A DNA stretch of 64,000 nt, from NCBI GenBank assembly GCA_943736015.1, contig OX031063.1, positions 3,329,001-3,393,000 on the forward strand. Direction: 5' to 3'. Each line of letters starts with the position of its first letter. Position 1 is the stretch's first letter. This stretch comes from Tridacna crocea (Eukaryota; Mollusca; Bivalvia; Cardiida; Cardiidae). Of this stretch, positions 40,072 to 50,100 are shown piece after piece. The notes beneath the pieces are model-generated. The model did not search any database. It saw only the letters and a list, made by a program, of their open reading frames with translations, and was not told where the DNA came from. The position numbers were made by a program, and so were the translations under genes.

Positions 40072-41148
40072 GATCTAACGTCAAAATTTACTTCAAATAA
40101 CATCAAAAGTTACTTCCAATAACATCAAAATTTGCTTCCAGTAACATCAAAATTTGCTTCCAATAACATTAAAATTTACTTCCAGTAACATTGATTTTTA
40201 CATCCAGTAACATGCAAATTTGCTTCCAGTAACATCAAAAAATGAATCCAATTTTCCCTATATATTTCAATGTAAAATTGCAAAAATAGGTTCCAGTAAC
40301 ATGCAAATTTGCTTCCAATAACATTAAATTTTACTTCCAGTAACATCAAAATTTACTTCCAATAACATTGATTTTTACATCCAGTAACATGCAAATTTAC
40401 TTCCAGTAACATTGATTTTTACATCCAGTAACACGCAATTTTGCTTCCAGTAACATCAAAAAATCAATCCAAATTTCCCTATATATTTCTATGTAAAATT
40501 GCAAAAATAGGTTCCAGTAACATGCAATTTTGCTTCCAATAACATTGAATTTTACTTCCAGTAACATCAAAATTTACTTCCAATAACACTGATTTTTACT
40601 TCCAGTAGCATCAAAATTTACTTCCAATAACAGTGAATTTTACATCCAGTAACACGCAAATTTGCTTCCAGTAACATCAAAAAATGAATCCAATTTTCCC
40701 TATATATTTCTATGTAAAATTGCAAAAATTGGTTCCAGTAACATGCAATTTTGCTTCCAATAACATTAAATTTTACTTCCAGTAACATCAGAATTTACTT
40801 CCAATAACATTGATTTTTACATCCAGTAACATGCAAATTTACTTCCAGTAACATTGATTTTTATATCCAGTAACACGAAATTTTGCTTCCAGTAACATCA
40901 AAAAATGAATCCAATTTTCCCTATATATTTCAATGTAAAATTGCAAAAATAGGTTCCAGTAACATGCAAATTTGCTTCCAATAACATCAAAATTTACTTC
41001 CAGTAACATCAAAATTTACTTCCAATAACATTGATTTTTACATCCAGTAACATGCAAATTTACTTCCAGTAACATTGATTTTTACATCCAGTAACATGCA
41101 ATTTTGCTTCCAGTAACATCAATATTTCAATTACATTCATTCTCACAC
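40072..41148 (-). repeat. Minisatellite of GTTACTGGAAGTAAA units, right arm
   Basis: Reverse complement of 34804-35880 with the same number and order of units in every part compared. That is unusual for a fast-changing array and indicates very recent arm duplication or continuing equalisation. Confidence 0.92.
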
Positions 41149-41161
41149 CATTCTCTCTATT

Positions 41162-44100
41162 CTAATATCCGTAAGGTACTGTGTCATAGTTCTCTATTCT
41201 TCTACGTTTGGTGTATACCATTTGATATCTTTTTTCTTCTGCTCTGTTGTATAATTTTCGTTTACCTTTGTCTCTACATATTTTGCTTGGGTTTGTGACA
41301 GTGATGTGTGAGGTGCCGTGTGTGTCTGTAACGATATGTTTGACGCTTTCAAAATTGATGAGTTGTGAGTTGGTGTAGTGCAGTGTGAATCCTCTGACTT
41401 TACACGTTTCTTTGTTGGTGTTTGTTTTGTATGCGTAGTTCTTGGGACCGCCAGACACAAATTCTACAATGTGCTCCTCCTTCTCCAATTCATCGGTCAA
41501 TTCGCCCAAGTAGTCCCCTAAGGGTGGGTCTACCTCTCCAGGTCTACTCAGGTAAATGACGCTATCTGTATCGTAATACAGTACTCGTCTGTCTAATTGT
41601 TCGAGCACACTGTACAATTTGAGTCTGGCCCAGCACGTTGTGAAGGTCGCCAAGTATATGTTTGTGTTGTTGTCTTCCGGTTGGCAGTCCTGTTTGTATA
41701 GCCATTCAATTTGTATCATGTCGTCCGTTAATATGTGAAAGTTGAGAGGTTGTTTTAAGGGATCTGAGAATAGTTGAAAGAACAGGTTGACCTGACTATC
41801 CGTAAAGATTTCTGTCTGACGCATATTGAGCCTCTGTCCAAACTTGCCCCAAAAGCTATTGAGACATAGTTTGGCTAGGGCTCTCAATCCTGGGTTCTTC
41901 ACAATATTCTCTCGATCCAATGAAACCCCCTCTTTTTGTGCATAGTCTTGTATGTAAGTGTGCATGTCTTGTGCATCCCGAATCCAGTCCGGAGGACCAC
42001 TCGCCTCTTGTTTGTACTTCAAAAAGGTATTGATGTATTTGGCAAACAGTCCTCCTTCTCCGGAATCGGGGTCATATTGTGTTGTTTCTTCCCAGTGGTA
42101 TATTTCGTATATAGTTATAACCTGGTACCCTAGTCTAAGAGCCTTGTGTATCTCCGGGGTGCACCATGTACCTGTCAATACTCTCTCTTCATCCGAACAG
42201 GTGCAGGTGTCAGGATTCTCGGTATCCGCACAGGTCCTGCATAATGGGAATTTTAGTTTGTCATTTGATCTGTACGGGAGGACTGGATGATACAGTCCTC
42301 TCGGGGGTAAGACCTTGACCTTAGCAATACCAAAATACTCCTCTATGTTCCCAAAATCTTTGGTCAAGATTTTCGGGTGACCCACGGGATACCGACAATA
42401 CTTATTCACCCAAGGATACAAACTCGTGAAATCCACGTACATGATCCTTTCCTGTTCTTCCGTTTTACGGTAGAGTTGACTCGCATTGGTACGCCCGCCG
42501 AAGAAGCTCTCTCTAGGGTCCAATCTCTCTGTCATGTCTAACTGCTTAATGAAGGTTCTCAGTTCTGTATTTTGATTTCGTTCCTTTTGAAATTCATGGT
42601 CCCAAATGCACACGTAGTTCATGCCTAATTGTTCTAAATATGCTTTCTTTTTTATAGTCAAGGCATACAATTCATCCAGTGACTGGTGGGTTAGGGTATG
42701 ACACGTTTCTTCTCGATTATCTGAGAAACACACAGGGCATCCGTGAAACACGCAGCCGTGATATTCATATGCCGTGTGTGTTTCTACGCAGTACCCATCC
42801 AACTTGTATCGAGTTCCAGGGATCGTCTTTTCCCCTTCATTTAACGCATGTTGAATGTGTACTTTGTCTAAACATGCCCTCCACTCTAACCACTGAATTG
42901 ACGCTTGACTATATTGATCCCTATATCCACCGGGAGGTATTTTTGCTATCGGTGACCTAATAAATTCACTCGCTGTAATTTTCAACTGTTCCTCACTCAC
43001 CCATTCACCCTCCAAACATACATACAATGTGCCGTCTCTCATTCTAGCCTGGATCCATTTGTCTCCACTACCATGCATCTGTACTCTCCATTCTTCTTCC
43101 AAGAACTTTGTCCGGAAGACATTCATGCATACAGAAGCGATGGTGACCGAGTCGAAGGGATCCACAGCCCTCACCCATTTCTTTTCTACCTCTCCTGTCT
43201 CATTGACAACCTCTATCTCTTCCCCCGTAGCACTCATTAATAAATGTCTGAATTTCATACAAGCTTTTCTTAAAATATCTACATCACTTCTACAGTATTC
43301 TAACATTTCTTTTCTAAAATCAAATATTTCATTTTCTCTCTCACTCAACCACGCTACTAACTCACTTCTTTCTTTCTCACTCATGAAATCGTAACCATAA
43401 TCTTTAGCATCAGGATAGGCTCCAACATAATTTTGATTCTCTCTAGTATTAAAATAATGCGGGAACCACCCTTTTTTCAATTCGTGTAAACCAAATGCTT
43501 TAGGTAATTGCGATAATTTCATGGGTAAGAAATTGAGACTGTCAATCACTCTCATATGTAAACCTTTCTCCACTGTCATATACATGATTTTTGAACCGTT
43601 ATAAATGATTTTGTCCGGTCTTATCGATTGATCAATTAAATATTCCAGAAGAAAATAGCCATCGTAGCCTTTCAAGTTATGGGCAACGACCTTGAAATAT
43701 TCGTGCTGGTCCGTAAAGAGCCACTGTCCAAACTTTTCGGCGGTATCTGTTCCCTCGAATATGACTTCTCTGAATCCGCATTTACCGGGACAAGGACCTT
43801 CGTCCTCGTTCTCGTACAGATCAGTGTTGTCACATTCGTCGCAACGGGTACCGCAACCCTTACATACAGAATCGGGTTTCAGTTCTTCGTCAATGCATTT
43901 TGGGCATACGGAATGCGCTACGACAAAATTTGGACGGTGGGTCGCTTTACCGCACCATGACGTTTTACAATTTTGACATTTGGAGCAAGATTTACATACC
44001 TCAGGTGCTTGACAGTCCTTACAATTTAATTTAGAATCGGGTACATATCCTTCATCACAATAGGTAATTTCATCTTGGGAACATTCAAAATCAAAAAATA

Positions 44101-45757
44101 TAAACTTTGGAATATAATGTTCTTTTGCTGGTGTCGCTCTTAAGTAACATTGGTGATCGTCCATAACGTATTTAGTACATGTGGAGCACCAATATTCTCC
44201 ACATTCATGGTCTTCTTTCTTCCTCTGGTCCAGTCTCACAACTTTATAACAGGTGGGACATTTCCAATACTTTTGACACTGGGAAGATCCGCTAGGTTGG
44301 CCCTTCTTCTTGCCCTTTTTGTGTAGGGGTACTTCTTTATGCTTTTTGTAACAGTCATCCGATCGACACGTCATGTTGCAGTCCGTGCAGGTTCGGGTCA
44401 GTTCGGTCTTTGGGCAATGGGCCTTCTTGCACACGATACAGCTGGTGTCACATTCGTGTCTTTCTCGGTGATCATAATGGTACAGGCATTTCTCGCAGAA
44501 ATAATTGGCGCTGAAGAACCCCGTGATGCTGGTGATGGCGTGAAAGTGATCATCGTCCACCAGGTACAGGTAGATACAGGGACGTTCGTCACTACTCGGA
44601 CTGGTGATGAACTTGTTACCCAATCGTGCACTGACCACCATCACGCGCACCCCCAGGAGTTCTTCAAACGCTTCTACATCGTTGAGACTCGCCGGCCTGT
44701 CTTGGGGAACACCTGCCATCTGACATAAGTTTACTGCTAAATGTTTCTGCTGTTTTAGGTTTTTGTTGCAAAGATCCTGATAGTAGGTCAAGGGAACTTT
44801 CTGATGTTTCAGTACTAGTTGCAGGTTGCTTTTTCCCTGCCTGTTCCTGACCACCTCCTCCCATTCTTCTGGTGTACATCTCTTTAACTTGGCCCAGCTC
44901 ACGCCAATCGCTCTCGCCATACATATGTAGTCATTATTGTCTATGGTTACAATTGAGGTTTTGAGCTTTAGTGAGTTCTTCTTCTCACCTTTTAGGTTGG
45001 TGATTCGTCGTCTGGTTCCCCCTTTCGGTAAGTCAATGGTGCCTATAGTAATGGAGAAACTTTCATTGATGGAGAGTTTCTCGTTGCTGTTGAGTACCTT
45101 TTGCAGGGTCTCCATTACTTTGGTTGCGTCCAGTTGGTCCCAGGCCTGAAGTGGGACGACGACAGCGTCGTGCAATCCGTCATGGTGTACCACCACACGC
45201 CCTAAATCGTTTCCCGCTAAATTCCCCCGGGCCTGGTTCAATACGTCATGCATCATATCATGGAGACCCTCTCTCACGTCTTTGAGTTGCTGTCCATTGT
45301 ACTTTTCATCTATTTTCACCTTGTATGTTCGATCTGTAGCTGCATTCTTTGCGTAAGTGCGTTGTGAGGTTTTCTTCATAGTATACTGTAGTTGATGCGA
45401 TGGTCCGGGTTGTGGTTCATCTCCCCTACCTTCTTGTACTGGACTCGGGGGATTCCACTCTCCATCGTCAATGCAGGTTTGGGCAAGGGCCTCCATTTCG
45501 TCGTCAAAGAGCAGGGCTTTGACGGCCCCCTCTATCTCCTCTTGCTCTCTCACGTACTCCAGGGCCAACTCCAAGTTGTCTTCCATCTCGTCTGTTAATT
45601 CTGTGTTGACCACGTGGTTTACAATCTCTCGGTTTCTCAATTGATAAAGTCGGGATCTGACCACGGGGGATTCTTGTATATCCCATGCTACCGCAAAGGT
45701 CATCAGGTCTTCCGCTTCGGTGAAAGCATTCACCATCATTTCCAGGGTGTGTTCCAT
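41162..45757 (-). CDS. Protein-primed family B DNA polymerase (Polinton pPolB), right arm
   Basis: Mirror copy of the left-arm gene on the minus strand. Preferred start ATG at 45757, with the open frame reaching 45835. All exonuclease and polymerase motifs match the left copy. Only two residues differ over 1,557: proline to threonine at about 1047 (left CHPLTHQ, right CHTLTHQ), and isoleucine to threonine at about 1503 (left HIVIDTHG, right HIVTDTHG). Both frames are intact, so either copy could supply the polymerase. Confidence 0.96.
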   Translation of the reverse strand: MEHTLEMMVNAFTEAEDLMTFAVAWDIQESPVVRSRLYQLRNREIVNHVVNTELTDEMEDNLELALEYVREQEEIEGAVKALLFDDEMEALAQTCIDDGEWNPPSPVQEGRGDEPQPGPSHQLQYTMKKTSQRTYAKNAATDRTYKVKIDEKYNGQQLKDVREGLHDMMHDVLNQARGNLAGNDLGRVVVHHDGLHDAVVVPLQAWDQLDATKVMETLQKVLNSNEKLSINESFSITIGTIDLPKGGTRRRITNLKGEKKNSLKLKTSIVTIDNNDYICMARAIGVSWAKLKRCTPEEWEEVVRNRQGKSNLQLVLKHQKVPLTYYQDLCNKNLKQQKHLAVNLCQMAGVPQDRPASLNDVEAFEELLGVRVMVVSARLGNKFITSPSSDERPCIYLYLVDDDHFHAITSITGFFSANYFCEKCLYHYDHRERHECDTSCIVCKKAHCPKTELTRTCTDCNMTCRSDDCYKKHKEVPLHKKGKKKGQPSGSSQCQKYWKCPTCYKVVRLDQRKKEDHECGEYWCSTCTKYVMDDHQCYLRATPAKEHYIPKFIFFDFECSQDEITYCDEGYVPDSKLNCKDCQAPEVCKSCSKCQNCKTSWCGKATHRPNFVVAHSVCPKCIDEELKPDSVCKGCGTRCDECDNTDLYENEDEGPCPGKCGFREVIFEGTDTAEKFGQWLFTDQHEYFKVVAHNLKGYDGYFLLEYLIDQSIRPDKIIYNGSKIMYMTVEKGLHMRVIDSLNFLPMKLSQLPKAFGLHELKKGWFPHYFNTRENQNYVGAYPDAKDYGYDFMSEKERSELVAWLSERENEIFDFRKEMLEYCRSDVDILRKACMKFRHLLMSATGEEIEVVNETGEVEKKWVRAVDPFDSVTIASVCMNVFRTKFLEEEWRVQMHGSGDKWIQARMRDGTLYVCLEGEWVSEEQLKITASEFIRSPIAKIPPGGYRDQYSQASIQWLEWRACLDKVHIQHALNEGEKTIPGTRYKLDGYCVETHTAYEYHGCVFHGCPVCFSDNREETCHTLTHQSLDELYALTIKKKAYLEQLGMNYVCIWDHEFQKERNQNTELRTFIKQLDMTERLDPRESFFGGRTNASQLYRKTEEQERIMYVDFTSLYPWVNKYCRYPVGHPKILTKDFGNIEEYFGIAKVKVLPPRGLYHPVLPYRSNDKLKFPLCRTCADTENPDTCTCSDEERVLTGTWCTPEIHKALRLGYQVITIYEIYHWEETTQYDPDSGEGGLFAKYINTFLKYKQEASGPPDWIRDAQDMHTYIQDYAQKEGVSLDRENIVKNPGLRALAKLCLNSFWGKFGQRLNMRQTEIFTDSQVNLFFQLFSDPLKQPLNFHILTDDMIQIEWLYKQDCQPEDNNTNIYLATFTTCWARLKLYSVLEQLDRRVLYYDTDSVIYLSRPGEVDPPLGDYLGELTDELEKEEHIVEFVSGGPKNYAYKTNTNKETCKVRGFTLHYTNSQLINFESVKHIVTDTHGTSHITVTNPSKICRDKGKRKLYNRAEEKRYQMVYTKRRRIENYDTVPYGY

Positions 45758-45781
45758 GATGTCAGTTGTAATTCTGAAGTT

Positions 45782-45930
45782 AGAATGAAGAACCAAAGCT
45801 GTCCGTCTTCTTATATACTCTCCCAGAACAATCATGATCTATTTTTTGAGCATCACGTCATTTTCCTGTAATCTGATTGGTCGATGCGTCCTGTAATCCG
45901 ATTGGTCGAAAATTTCCTATTACTGATTGG
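45782..45930 (-). promoter_or_regulatory. Core promoter of the right polymerase B gene
   Basis: Mirror of 30022-30170: initiator, TATATAAG, CRE-like TCACGTCA and three CCAAT boxes (seen as ATTGG on the plus strand) in the same spacing. Confidence 0.8.
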
Positions 45931-46036
45931 CTGAATTTCAAGCCGTTTTAGGGGTATAAAGTCGAGGTCCTTTTGTTGAATAAGCTATTGTCTGATCTTC
46001 CGGTCCTACGTCAACAGAAGCCAGACACGTTAATGA

Positions 46037-46262
46037 CTTGAAAAGGGATTAAGTTTGACAGTTGAATAGACCATTGTCCGTACTTCCGTCACCAAATAAA
46101 CAAAGCCAGCCAGCATGGTGACATTAACAAAAGACCAATGTTCTGCCTTTTGGGTCTTTGTTAGGGGATTAACTTTGACAGTTGAATAGACTATTGTTCG
46201 TGCTTCCGTCACCAAATAAACAAAACCAGACAGTATGGTTTCATTAACAAAAGACCATTGTT
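46037..46262 (-). repeat. Direct repeat of about 120 bp, right arm
   Basis: Mirror of 29690-29915. Confidence 0.85.
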
Positions 46263-46421
46263 TGGATCTTCCCTATCATAGCTGATGTAATGACTCTAAA
46301 TATAGTTGATGATCACATATCTAAATATAGCTTCGCGCATGCGCATCATTCTACTTTAGACTCTGTTCTGGACTAAAAGACTCATTTGAGAGTTGGACCT
46401 TGAGGAGTGCACATCGGAGAG

Positions 46422-46682
46422 AGGTACATTTATTTATTTATTTATTTATTTATTTATCGTCTTGTATGGAAAGGGCCTGACCCTCAACGAAGTATACACG
46501 TCAATTCTGTATACTGATCCAACATGACCGATCCCTATCCATACTTTGACCTGGTCACTGCAGGTAAATCATTTACTTATTTATCGTCTGGTAAGGAAAG
46601 GGCCTGACCCTCAATGCCCGCGAGTACTTACCAGTACGAGGTATACACGTCAGCTCTGTATACTGATCCTAATCCATCATGG
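46422..46682 (-). repeat. Subterminal direct repeats and ATTT run, right arm
   Basis: Mirror of 29270-29530, including the (ATTT)n run at about 46430-46460. Confidence 0.8.
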
Positions 46683-46873
46683 CTTATCCAATATGGCCGA
46701 TCCTCATCCAAAATGGCGGACTCACCATATCCGCCGCGAATACCCATGACACATCAACAATTCCTTATATGCAAATGAGTTACTAAATATAGTAACACAA
46801 TGGCCGAAAGTAGGTCAAGATTACCACCGATTACGTAATCTTTGTTTACATTTAAAGAGCTGCTGTTACTACT

Positions 46874-46879
46874 CATAGC
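46874..46879. other. Target-site duplication CATAGC, right
   Basis: Second copy of the 6-bp duplication, directly after the TACTACT terminus. It is followed by host-repeat sequence that continues the left flank. Confidence 0.88.
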
Positions 46880-47110
46880 TATTACTCAAGCCTGTTGGGC
46901 TGTTGTAACTATATGGCCGATGATATAGGTTACATGCTAGCTCATCATAGCTGAATGAGGTAGCGTTTTATTGAGTAAACGTTTATTTTAGTCTGAAATT
47001 CAAACTTAACGGTTGTCGCGTAGAAAAGTAGTCCGGTTCTGTACCCAGAATGCCCAAATTAGATAGATGTGTATTTGTAGAATGCCATCTAGCGGAAGAT
47101 AATGCGATCG
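46874..47110 (+). repeat. Right half of the split host repeat
   Basis: ACTCAAGCCTGTTGGGCTG, TAGGTTACATGCTAGCT, GGTTGTCGCGTAGAAAAGTA and AGATAGATGTGTATTTGTAG match 52730-52945 in order. Together with 28930-29078 this forms one complete repeat copy. Confidence 0.85.
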
Positions 47111-47447
47111 TACATGGTTTCGTATTCATACGCGAGGCTCACTCGTGAGAACTGGATCGATTCCGTAAATACATCTGGACCATTCGGCATACCTCGAGTG
47201 ATGGGAGCCACCAAATCCCTCGGCTGTGTCTGGTGTATTGATATGCAGCAGATCGATATATTCATCGCCCGGAAAGACACCGGTTGACCGTTCTGAAAAT
47301 TGGTTCCTCTTACGAAAGATCACGTGATTCGCAGTTCAAACGGAAACGACCGTTATACGGACGAGGTTAGATGTAGGATTCGGCCGAGTTGTGACGAATG
47401 ACATCTAGACCCGTCCGCCATTTGGCAAAACTCGTTGACTAGCCCGC

Positions 47448-47520
47448 ATGGTTCAAGTGGTGGAGCGTTATACTTGAAAACATTGGATCTTAGGTCACAA
47501 CCCGCACCCCTCTGGTTTTT
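47448..47520 (+). mobile_element. tRNA-like SINE head, weak
   Basis: GGTTCAAGTGGTGGAGCGTT resembles an A box, but the following B box is poor. It is similar in opening to 23486. Confidence 0.3.
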
Positions 47521-47867
47521 ACGCCCTCAAACTTTACAAAACAAAAATTGAGAAAAGTTGAAAAAAATAGAAAAAAATATAGAAAAATAACTCTAGTCAA
47601 AAGGGACCATTCGTAAATCCATATTAGGCACTTTTCCCTATACAGTCTGATCTGAGTCCGTTTTGCATGCCACATACGTGTATGTACTTTTGCAGGCAAC
47701 AGAACTTTGTACTCTGCATGTATGAAATCTGATTCAAACCTCTCCTTGTTAGCCGTTTTCGATTAGTAAAGACAACAAGTATAAAGTGTTTACCAGTAAA
47801 ACTGAATTTTTCTATTCCATATTAAAAGAAATTACAGTCAATGTATCAAATGTGGTTAGAAACCAAC

Positions 47868-47965
47868 GGATAAAAAACATTGTGACAAAAAGGAGAAAAA
47901 GCGGGTTGTAAGCATTTTCTCCTTTTTCCACATTAATTTCAAAAATCATCTCCCCCCTAGAGTCA
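47868..47965 (-). mobile_element. TTAA MITE core fragment
   Basis: AAAACATTGTGACAAAAAGG with CATTTTCTCCTTTTTCCAC, cut at the TTAA of the next copy. Confidence 0.7.
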
Positions 47966-48199
47966 TTAACCCCTTACTACACAAAATGTCGACTTTTGAC
48001 GGCCCTGAGAAAGAAACCTTTTGAAAACATTTTGGGAAAAGGAGAAAATGCTGGTAACCAGCATTTTCTCCTTTTCCCACAATGTTTTCTCTCCTCTTTG
48101 ATACAAATTTCAAATTTTCAGTCACTTTTATTTCGTCGTCTGCAAATGCTTTCAATTTTGACCAGTCTAAATTTATTTTGTCGTTTGGTACAAAGTTAA
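47966..48199 (+). mobile_element. TTAA hairpin MITE copy
   Basis: TTAACCCCTTACTACAC, hairpin with one mismatch (CATTTTGGG against CCCACAATG), TTCGTCGTCTGCAAATGC, right end GTTTGGTACAAAGTTAA. Confidence 0.9.
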
Positions 48200-48439
48200 A
48201 ACAAGGAAGTGTCTGATAAAGGGTAAAAACTAACTAGGGGGACAAAGTCGTTTACTAAAGTGCATCCTTCTATTTGTGTTAGATGCTTACTTACTATTTA
48301 ACGAGCCTAGCTCTAGCAAAAGGGGTCCTAATACATTTCCGTGCCTGCATCTTACCAAGCGAGACGTCGCATAATAAGGGATACCTTTTGACTAGCAACT
48401 GACAGAATCCTGAGGTAGAATGGGTACTTAGACAAGCAT

Positions 48440-48550
48440 AACAATTTTACGAAGAACCAAAAGGTTTCGACCCATGTCAGCCTGCGCAGGCTGACATGGG
48501 TTGGTACTTTTTGCAGATGCACTAAGCCCTCTTTTGACACAGCATTGCTT
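48440..48550. repeat. GCGCAGGCTGA-family hairpin
   Basis: TTCGACCCATGTCAGCCTGC pairs with GCAGGCTGACATGGGTTGG with essentially no loop. The flank GCAGATGCACTAAGCCC is shared with other copies. Confidence 0.8.
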
Positions 48551-48599
48551 AGATTCGTCAAAGCAACAATCGATATAGACTATCGATAACCTTTGCAAA

Positions 48600-48670
48600 A
48601 CCCTATTACGAACGACGTATATCAAAGATCATACTGCAGTAAGGTGTGCAGTCTGATCTGTAATCCATTA
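48600..48670. repeat. AGATCAGACTGCAC-family hairpin, degenerate
   Basis: ATCAAAGATCATACTGCAG pairs imperfectly with GTGCAGTCTGATCTG. Confidence 0.6.
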
Positions 48671-49274
48671 CGTCTGCTACATTTTTCTTAAATTTGCCAA
48701 AAGTTGTTGGGGTAAATTTGCAAAAAAGATGTACATGTAGTCCTAAACCCCATCCCCTTCCCCAGAAAAAAAAAACAAACAAAAAGTAAATTTCATACAC
48801 ATGGCGGCGACAGAGCCGGAAGTTTTACCGCCAAATTGTCACATTTTTTGGTAGCTGCGGAAACAAATTAGCCACCCATCCCTACTTTTTTTCAGAATTT
48901 GAAAAAAATAAGAAAATGAAGAAGTTGCTAAACGTAAGCCTTTTTTCTATATGTGGTGGTGCTTTTTTCCGTCCCTTTCGAAAACATAAGCATTCTGCCA
49001 CCAGTGTTTCTTTCTTTTTTTCTTTTTGTAGTAAACTTTTCTAACAGATTTTATGAAATAGGATGGGTTTAAACATAGCGTATGATATTTAAGGGTAATT
49101 TGCCAATTAAGAACAATAGAAAATTCTGAATGAAAGGTCCTTCAGACCGGGAAGTGTCGTCATAAATGATAAACAATACTTGTGGAATATAAGTAAACAA
49201 CTTGATCGCTTATTTCGCAATTACTTATATGAAATGTCAACCTTGACCATTACTCTTCCTTCAGAGAATAAAAG

Positions 49275-49310
49275 CATCATCATCATCATCATCATCATCA
49301 TCCCCATCGT

Positions 49311-49342
<32 letters not shown>

Positions 49343-49429
49343 TCGTCATCACCACCATAATCATCATCAGCATCAGCATCATCATCATCATCACCACCAC
49401 CATCATCATCCCCATCGTCATCACCACCA

Positions 49430-49460
<31 letters not shown>

Positions 49461-49465
49461 TTTTA
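49275..49465. repeat. CAT/CAC trinucleotide microsatellite
   Basis: Almost pure CATCAT with CACCAC interruptions. It yields long isoleucine or methionine frames that are not genes. Confidence 0.95.
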
Positions 49466-49554
49466 CTACTACTAGTACTTTTATTACTACTGCTATAAGA
49501 GCACTAGATTTACTTCTGTTCATTGATAATATGTGTTAACCATTTTCTGTGAAG

Positions 49555-49970
49555 AGGGGGCTTCATGGACCTGCGAAAAGTATCGAACCAGGGCCCGTAT
49601 TCACCAACCATTCTTGAGAATATTCTTAGTCTTATTCTCCAAGATTTTCTACATTTGTAAGTAACAGAACTTCTGATTGGCTAAACCGAATGGTTTAGCC
49701 AATCAGAAGTTATGTTCCTTACAGATGTAGAAAATTCTGGAGAATAAGACAAAGAATGTTCATAAGAATGGTTGGTGAATACGGGCCCAGGTCAGCCTGC
49801 GCAGTCCGCGCAGGCTGACCTGAGCCGAAACTTTTCGTTACAGGTCAATTTTCTGTGTGTCCAAGGACCAGTCTATTCATGATTAAGTCGATTGTTAAAA
49901 AAAGTGTCTGTTTGGTATAATGGATCAAGGAGATGCATTAAGCCCCCTTTTGTCAGAGCATGGCTCGGGT
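49555..49970. repeat. GCGCAGGCTGA-family hairpin split by a MITE
   Basis: GAAAAGTATCGAACCAGG (to 49592) and CCAGGTCAGCCTGCGCAG (from 49787) are the two parts of one hairpin. The second arm CGCAGGCTGACCTGAG follows at about 49806. The tail GCATTAAGCCCCCTTTTG is shared with other copies. Confidence 0.8.
49593..49786. mobile_element. Fold-back MITE flanked by CCAGG
   Basis: 194-bp near-palindrome with ends GCCCGTATTCACCAACC and GGTTGGTGAATACGGGC and apex TGGCTAAACCGAATGGTTTAGCC. It is flanked by CCAGG at 49588-49592 and 49787-49791. Same family as the GPCR intron copy at 17398-17588. Confidence 0.9.
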
Positions 49971-49984
49971 ATAATCCTAGAGCA

Positions 49985-50100
49985 GTTTTATATATTACAT
50001 GTGAAACTATTTGGTGTACGTTCTGTGCAGTCTGATCTTGACCTTCACTGTCTGAAAAAGGTCAGTGAGTCGCGCTTACAAGCCTAAGGGTCGGAATTAG
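49985..50100. repeat. AGATCAGACTGCAC-family fragment
   Basis: GTGCAGTCTGATCTTGACC followed by CACTGTCTGAAAAAGGTCAG. Only one arm is present. Confidence 0.6.

Larger units (their letters stand above)
29079..46873. mobile_element. Palindromic Polinton/Maverick element, 17.8 kb, with two polymerase B genes
   Basis: The whole interval is one inverted repeat centred near 37976: position x pairs with 75952-x for almost the full length. Termini are AGTAGTA...TACTACT, flanked by CATAGC on both sides. Each arm carries subterminal repeats, a promoter, a protein-primed polymerase B gene, a minisatellite, a small membrane-protein ORF and the first part of a packaging-type ATPase. Ordinary Polintons are asymmetric, 15-20 kb, and also encode an integrase, a protease and capsid proteins. 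None of those is visible here. The unlike flanks and exact termini argue against an assembly or read fold-back artefact. It is probably a defective, symmetric form that was integrated by enzymes supplied from elsewhere (inference). Confidence 0.93.
37992..46873 (-). repeat. Right arm of the palindrome
   Basis: Reverse complement of the left arm, from GCGACTGGTCC after the central loop to the terminus ending TACTACT. It contains a complete second set of the arm genes on the minus strand. Confidence 0.92.

Noticed and set aside
29091..46862. AGCTCTTTAAATG as the true terminus of the element
   Set aside because: It is where perfect arm identity begins, but no target duplication flanks it. The AGTAGTA ends 12 bp further out are flanked by CATAGC on both sides.
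29079..46873. The palindrome as a sequencing or assembly fold-back artefact
   Set aside because: A fold-back read would also mirror the host flanks. Here the mirror stops exactly at element termini with a 6-bp duplication, the two flanks are different halves of one repeat, and the arms differ at scattered bases.
49180..49539. Isoleucine- or methionine-rich protein
   Set aside because: It is a translation of the CAT microsatellite.
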